Positions 4,117-6,805 of a stretch of 6,805 bases of DNA are shown piece after piece. The position numbers were made by a program, and so were the translations under genes. The notes under the pieces are model-generated. The model saw only the letters and a program-made list of their open reading frames with translations. It did no database searches and was not told where the DNA came from. This DNA comes from Chloroflexota bacterium (GTDB lineage: Bacteria; Chloroflexota; Dehalococcoidia; SM23-28-2; RBG-16-64-32), in assembly GCA_016190405.1 (NCBI GenBank), contig JACPQO010000216.1, positions 1 to 6,805 on the forward strand, written 5' to 3'. Every line of letters starts with the position of its first letter. The stretch's first letter is position 1.

Positions 4117-5040
4117 TCAATCGGCGAGCCGGCGGAACGTCTCCAGGTAGCGCAGGAAGTCCCTGGCGCCCTGGATGTCGGGCAGGAAGTTGGTCTCGAT
4201 GACCAGCTCCGTGATCCCCGCCTCCTCGGCCCGCTGCGCGTCCTCCTTGAGCTGGCCCAGCGAGCCCTGGAAGGGCATGCGGCCGTCCTTGATGGGCTGG
4301 TCGGTCAGCGCTGGGAAGACCCGAATGGGGAAGAGCAGGGACTGGGGGTCGTTCCCCGCCTGGCCGGCGGCGGCTCTGACGGCCTGGACGCCCTGGGCCA
4401 GGGTGTCGAAGGGCAAGAAGGCGATGGGGTGCCAGCCCTGGCAGAGCCGGCCGGCGCGTGCCATGCCCTGAGGAGTGAAGGTGGCCAGGACCACGGGCGG
4501 GTGCGGTTTCTGTACCGGCTTGGGCCCGACCTCGGACCTGGGAACGGTGTAAAACTTGCCCTTGAACTCCACCGGGTCGGCTCCCCACAGGGCCTTGAGC
4601 GCCCGGATATACTCTGCCTCGCGGGCGGCCCGGGCCTGGAAGGGCTGGCCGCTGACGTCGTATTCGTCCTTGGACCAGCCCAGGCCGAGGCCGAAGACCA
4701 TGCGCCCGCCGGACAGTACGTCCAGGGTGGCCACCCGCTTGGCCGTATCGGCCGGGCTGTGGTAGGCGAAGACGATGATGCTGGTGCCCAGCTTGATGCG
4801 GCTGGTGACGGCGGCGGCCAGGGTCAGGGTCTGGAAGGGGTCCAGCACCCAGCGGTACTGGGGCGGGAGCTGCCCGTCCGGGCTGCCGGGATAGCCGGTC
4901 TGGGGTTGCAAGGGCCGGATCAGCCGTTGCTGCACCCAGAGGCTGTCGTAGCCCAGCTCCTCGGCGCGCTGGGCGACTTCCCGGACGGCCTCGGTGGTGG
5001 CAGCCTCTCCCATTTGAGGGAGACAGAACCCAAGCTTCAT
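4117..5040 (-). CDS. LLM-class F420-dependent oxidoreductase
   Basis: Luciferase-like monooxygenase superfamily TIM-barrel enzyme, F420-dependent subgroup, expected to move hydride between F420 and an organic substrate in the cytoplasm. The 307-aa product starts MKLGFCLPQMG. AQRAEELGYDSLWVQQ (23-38) is the typical first helix and strand. SRIKLGTSIIVFAYHSP (80-96) and LDVLSGGRMVFGLGLGW (106-122) are the family signature. KPHPPVVLATFTPQGMARAGR (178-198) is the C-terminal barrel segment. Start choice: the frame extends 12 codons further up to 5076, but the family N-terminus is MKLGF and AAGGAGG (complement of 5046-5052) sits 5 nt before this ATG. Followed by the PPOX gene 25 nt on. Substrate unknown. 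Confidence 0.93.
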   Translation of the reverse strand: MKLGFCLPQMGEAATTEAVREVAQRAEELGYDSLWVQQRLIRPLQPQTGYPGSPDGQLPPQYRWVLDPFQTLTLAAAVTSRIKLGTSIIVFAYHSPADTAKRVATLDVLSGGRMVFGLGLGWSKDEYDVSGQPFQARAAREAEYIRALKALWGADPVEFKGKFYTVPRSEVGPKPVQKPHPPVVLATFTPQGMARAGRLCQGWHPIAFLPFDTLAQGVQAVRAAAGQAGNDPQSLLFPIRVFPALTDQPIKDGRMPFQGSLGQLKEDAQRAEEAGITELVIETNFLPDIQGARDFLRYLETFRRLAD

Positions 5041-5139
5041 CGAATCCTCCTTCTGAGATCGTGGTGGCGCCGCCAACGATGATGGGGCTAACGGTTACAG
5101 ATTAACGGGTTGGGCGTAGCGGTGCCAAGTGCAGCGGCT

Positions 5140-5159
5140 GGCCGGGCTGAAGCCTGGCC
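5140..5159 (-). terminator. Hairpin downstream of the Rdx gene
   Basis: GGCCGGGC (5140-5147), loop TGAA, GCCTGGCC (5152-5159): 8 bp with one G-T pair, 21 nt past the Rdx stop codon on the minus strand. No T tract. Loop and size match the REP-like hairpins at 1522 and 2036. It may separate the CopD-Rdx unit from the LLM-PPOX unit. Confidence 0.4.
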
Positions 5160-5180
5160 TTCGGGGGATCAGAGGAACGG

Positions 5181-5450
5181 CTATTCGTGGCCTATCTTCC
5201 GGCCGGGGGCGATACGGTCGCGCAGGAGGCGCTTCACCTCGGCGGCTTCGGGCAGCGTCTTCGTCTGTCGGTTGCTGGCGATGATGTCGCCGTCCAGGGC
5301 GACCTCGAATATGCCGCCGGAGGCGGGGACCAGGGCCACCTCACCCAGCTCCCTCTCAAAGATGGACAGCAGCTCCTGGGCCAGCCAGGCGGCCCGCAGC
5401 CCGAACCGGCACTGGGCGCAGTAGCGGATCTCGACGCGGGGAGCGGGCAT
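5181..5450 (-). CDS. Rdx/SelW-like family CxxC protein
   Basis: Small thioredoxin-fold protein of the Rdx family (SelT/SelW/SelH-like), here the cysteine form: YCAQCRF gives CxxC at residues 11-14, where selenoprotein members have CxxU. The rest fits the family: an amphipathic helix (RAAWLAQELLSIFERELGE), then SGGIFEVALDGDIIASNRQTKTLPEAAEVKRLL, covering the G-x-F-E-V strand and the family's R-x-x-x-x-P region. 89 aa, usual length, cytoplasmic, presumed thiol redox role with no defined partner. Start: the frame runs 37 codons further upstream into the CopD-like gene, but the family begins at MPAPRVEIRYC. It starts 16 nt after the CopD-like stop, so translational coupling is likely. No strong Shine-Dalgarno is seen. 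Confidence 0.88.
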   Translation of the reverse strand: MPAPRVEIRYCAQCRFGLRAAWLAQELLSIFERELGEVALVPASGGIFEVALDGDIIASNRQTKTLPEAAEVKRLLRDRIAPGRKIGHE

Positions 5451-5466
5451 CGATGTCTCGCTGCGT

Positions 5467-5979
5467 CTAAACGGGCCGGAAGGAGTAGTCGTGGTCGGCC
5501 AGGAGGGCGCCGGCGAAGACCACGGCCACGCTGGCCAGCAGGGCCAGCGAGCTGATGACAATGGAGACGCGTCGCAGATTCGTCGCCTCGGGCGAGTCCG
5601 AGCGCATCTCTTCGGCTAGGCGCAGTTGTCGCGGGCCGACGAAGAAGGTGTGGGCAGCGGTGAGAAGGACGGTCAGCCCCACCAGAACCATCTTGGTGGA
5701 GAATATCTGGAAGTAGCGGTAGTCGGGGTCCCAGATGTTCGACCCGGGCTCGCTGGCCTCCTGGAACAGGTTGGAGATGCCGGTAAGGACGATGACTGCC
5801 ATGGCGGCCCAGGCCATCCAGCCGAAGCGGTAGATGATGACCCGCATGACCTTCACGCGCGTCTCTGCGTCCTCAATGGCGCGCAGGGCGGGGACGGTGA
5901 CCAGGAACATGAAGAACTGCGGGCCCAGCCAGACCGTCACGGCCACCAGGTGGATCCAGGGCGTGATGCTGTCGGTCAT
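5467..5979 (-). CDS. CopD-like four-helix membrane protein
   Basis: Integral membrane protein resembling the copper-resistance CopD domain and related DUF families. Of 170 aa, four hydrophobic helices lie at about 8-31, 53-71, 95-115 and 138-161. The first carries the typical W-I-H-L…W-L-G pattern (H10, W17). The third begins STK and contains H110. A further H163 sits at the C-terminal end. Conserved membrane histidines in this group suggest metal or haem binding, which here is inference. The ATG at 5979 gives an N-terminus (MTDSITPWIHL) normal for the group, but no Shine-Dalgarno precedes it, so it may be leaderless or depend on upstream translation. Co-directional with purA 85 nt upstream and with the Rdx gene 16 nt downstream. 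Confidence 0.75.
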   Translation of the reverse strand: MTDSITPWIHLVAVTVWLGPQFFMFLVTVPALRAIEDAETRVKVMRVIIYRFGWMAWAAMAVIVLTGISNLFQEASEPGSNIWDPDYRYFQIFSTKMVLVGLTVLLTAAHTFFVGPRQLRLAEEMRSDSPEATNLRRVSIVISSLALLASVAVVFAGALLADHDYSFRPV

Positions 5980-5990
5980 GGTATGGAGCT

Positions 5991-6060
5991 TAGATGCTGG
6001 AGGCTAGGGGTTGGATGGCGGCGATGATCGTCCAGCTTCCAGTCTCCAATTTCCATCTCC
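5991..6060. repeat. Degenerate 7-nt-periodic tracts in opposite orientation
   Basis: 6033-6060 reads CAGCTTC, CAGTCTC, CAATTTC, CATCTCC, four 7-nt units sharing CAnnYYC. 5991-6018 reads TAGATGC, TGGAGGC, TAGGGGT, TGGATGG, a purine-rich 7-nt period of opposite sense. The pattern resembles the TGTCTCC tract near 3659. It fills most of the 85-nt gap between purA and the CopD-like gene. No promoter is recognised. Confidence 0.45.
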
Positions 6061-6064
6061 CCTT

Positions 6065-6805
6065 CTACATCACCTGTTTGATGCTGATGGCCTGCTCCCG
6101 CTCCGGCCCCACGGAGACCAGGCAGACCGGGGCGCCCAGCACATCCTCGATGTAGCGGACGTAAGCGCGGGCCTGGGCGGGCAGGTCGGCGAAGCGGCGG
6201 ACGCCGGAGGTGTCCTGCTGCCAGCCCGGCAGCTCCTGGTAGACCGGCTGAGCGCGGGCCAGGGCGGCGGCGCTGGCCGGGATCGTCTCCGTGGTGCGGC
6301 TGTCGATGCGGTAGGCGGTACAGACCTTGATGACGCGCAGCCGGTCCAGTACGTCCAGGCGGGTCAGGGCGGCGGCGGTCAGGCCGTTGAGCCGGGCGCT
6401 GTAGCGGGCGGCCACGGCGTCGAACCAGCCGCAGCGGCGGGGGCGGCCGGTGGTGGCGCCGTACTCCGGGCGGGGGCCGCCCTCGCGCAGGAGGGTTCCC
6501 GTTTCGTCCAGCAGCTCCGTGGGCATGGGGCCGTTGCCGACGCGGGTGTTGTACGCCTTGTAGACGCCCAGGACGCTATCGATCTTCGTGGGCCCGATGC
6601 CGATGCCGACGGCTGCCCCGCCGGCCAGCGAGGACGGCACGGAGGAGGTGACGTACTCGTATGTCCCGGCGTCGAGGTCCAGCAGAGAGCCCTGCGCCCC
6701 CTCCAGGAGGACGGTATCGCCGCGGGCCATCGCCTCCTGCACCAGCGCCGCCGTGTCGGTCACGTAGGGGGCCAGGCGGGCGCCGTAGTCGGCGTATTCG
6801 GCGTG
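6065..6805 (-). CDS. purA: Adenylosuccinate synthetase, C-terminal part (cut by window edge)
   Basis: GTP-dependent ligase joining IMP and aspartate to adenylosuccinate, the first committed step of AMP synthesis; cytoplasmic. The frame is open to the window edge (HAEYADYGARLAPYV is the first readable sequence), so the GTG at 6763 is internal and not a start. 246 of the usual ~430 residues are present. Signatures in order: LLEGAQGSLLDLDAGTY, then VTSSVPSSLAGG, YKAYNTRVGNGPMPTELLDE, EYGATTGRPRRCGWFDAV, VIKVCTAYRI, and YQELPGW…DLPAQA…YIEDVLG…SVGPER. Variation: the usual DhGTYPfVTSSN-TAGG region reads DAGTYEYVTSSVPSSLAGG, with Ala for the common His/Phe and one extra residue. The core IMP- and GTP-binding motifs are intact, so it is probably functional. 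It is upstream of the CopD-like gene. Confidence 0.95.
   Translation of the reverse strand, partial: HAEYADYGARLAPYVTDTAALVQEAMARGDTVLLEGAQGSLLDLDAGTYEYVTSSVPSSLAGGAAVGIGIGPTKIDSVLGVYKAYNTRVGNGPMPTELLDETGTLLREGGPRPEYGATTGRPRRCGWFDAVAARYSARLNGLTAAALTRLDVLDRLRVIKVCTAYRIDSRTTETIPASAAALARAQPVYQELPGWQQDTSGVRRFADLPAQARAYVRYIEDVLGAPVCLVSVGPEREQAISIKQVM

Noticed and set aside
4114..5082. 322-codon plus-strand open frame opposite the LLM oxidoreductase
   Set aside because: Mirror frame of a clear family member, no recognisable domain.
5089..5108. Direct repeat TAACGG at 5089 and 5103 upstream of the LLM gene as an operator
   Set aside because: Six bases, 14 nt apart, no promoter in register. Too little to support.

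Overview
This is a GC-rich bacterial window of mostly housekeeping and F420-linked genes. They are separated by intergenic gaps unusually dense in small repeats and hairpins. A deazaflavin (F420)-type LLM/PPOX gene pair, an M16B peptidase with a GTG start, a TTG-started crotonase and a PurA with an atypical GTYEYVTSSVPSS loop would fit an uncultured Chloroflexota lineage, perhaps Dehalococcoidia. That placement is inference from protein flavour and repeat style, not from a marker gene.

Layout. The plus strand carries an M16B zinc peptidase (125-1399) and an enoyl-CoA hydratase (2212-2997). The rest runs on the minus strand. In transcription order it is: the C-terminal part of adenylosuccinate synthetase purA (cut by the right edge), a four-helix CopD-like membrane protein, a small Rdx-family CxxC protein, an LLM-class F420-dependent oxidoreductase, a PPOX-class F420-dependent protein, and a zinc-ribbon two-helix membrane protein. 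CopD-like and Rdx lie 16 nt apart, and LLM and PPOX 25 nt apart, so both pairs look like operons. The crotonase and zinc-ribbon genes converge on a strong hairpin.

The 812-nt gap 1400-2211 has no large gene but is full of structure: two copies of a 15-nt repeat, a chain of hairpins, a 34-codon minus-strand ORF for a single-pass membrane peptide with a near-ideal Shine-Dalgarno sequence, and, just upstream of that ORF, two mutually exclusive 12-bp helices, one of which buries its Shine-Dalgarno. A hairpin follows the small ORF. Together these resemble one compact regulated transcription unit, about 1600-1920 on the minus strand, and this is the best candidate here for something undescribed.

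A second theme is heptanucleotide repeats. Four clear 7-nt tandem tracts (TGACCCN, CGAAACY, CGATTTC, TGTCTCC) and one degenerate tract sit in the gaps. One of them lies between the only upstream start codon and the reading frame of the zinc-ribbon gene, so unit number would decide whether that gene is read with its complete zinc ribbon.
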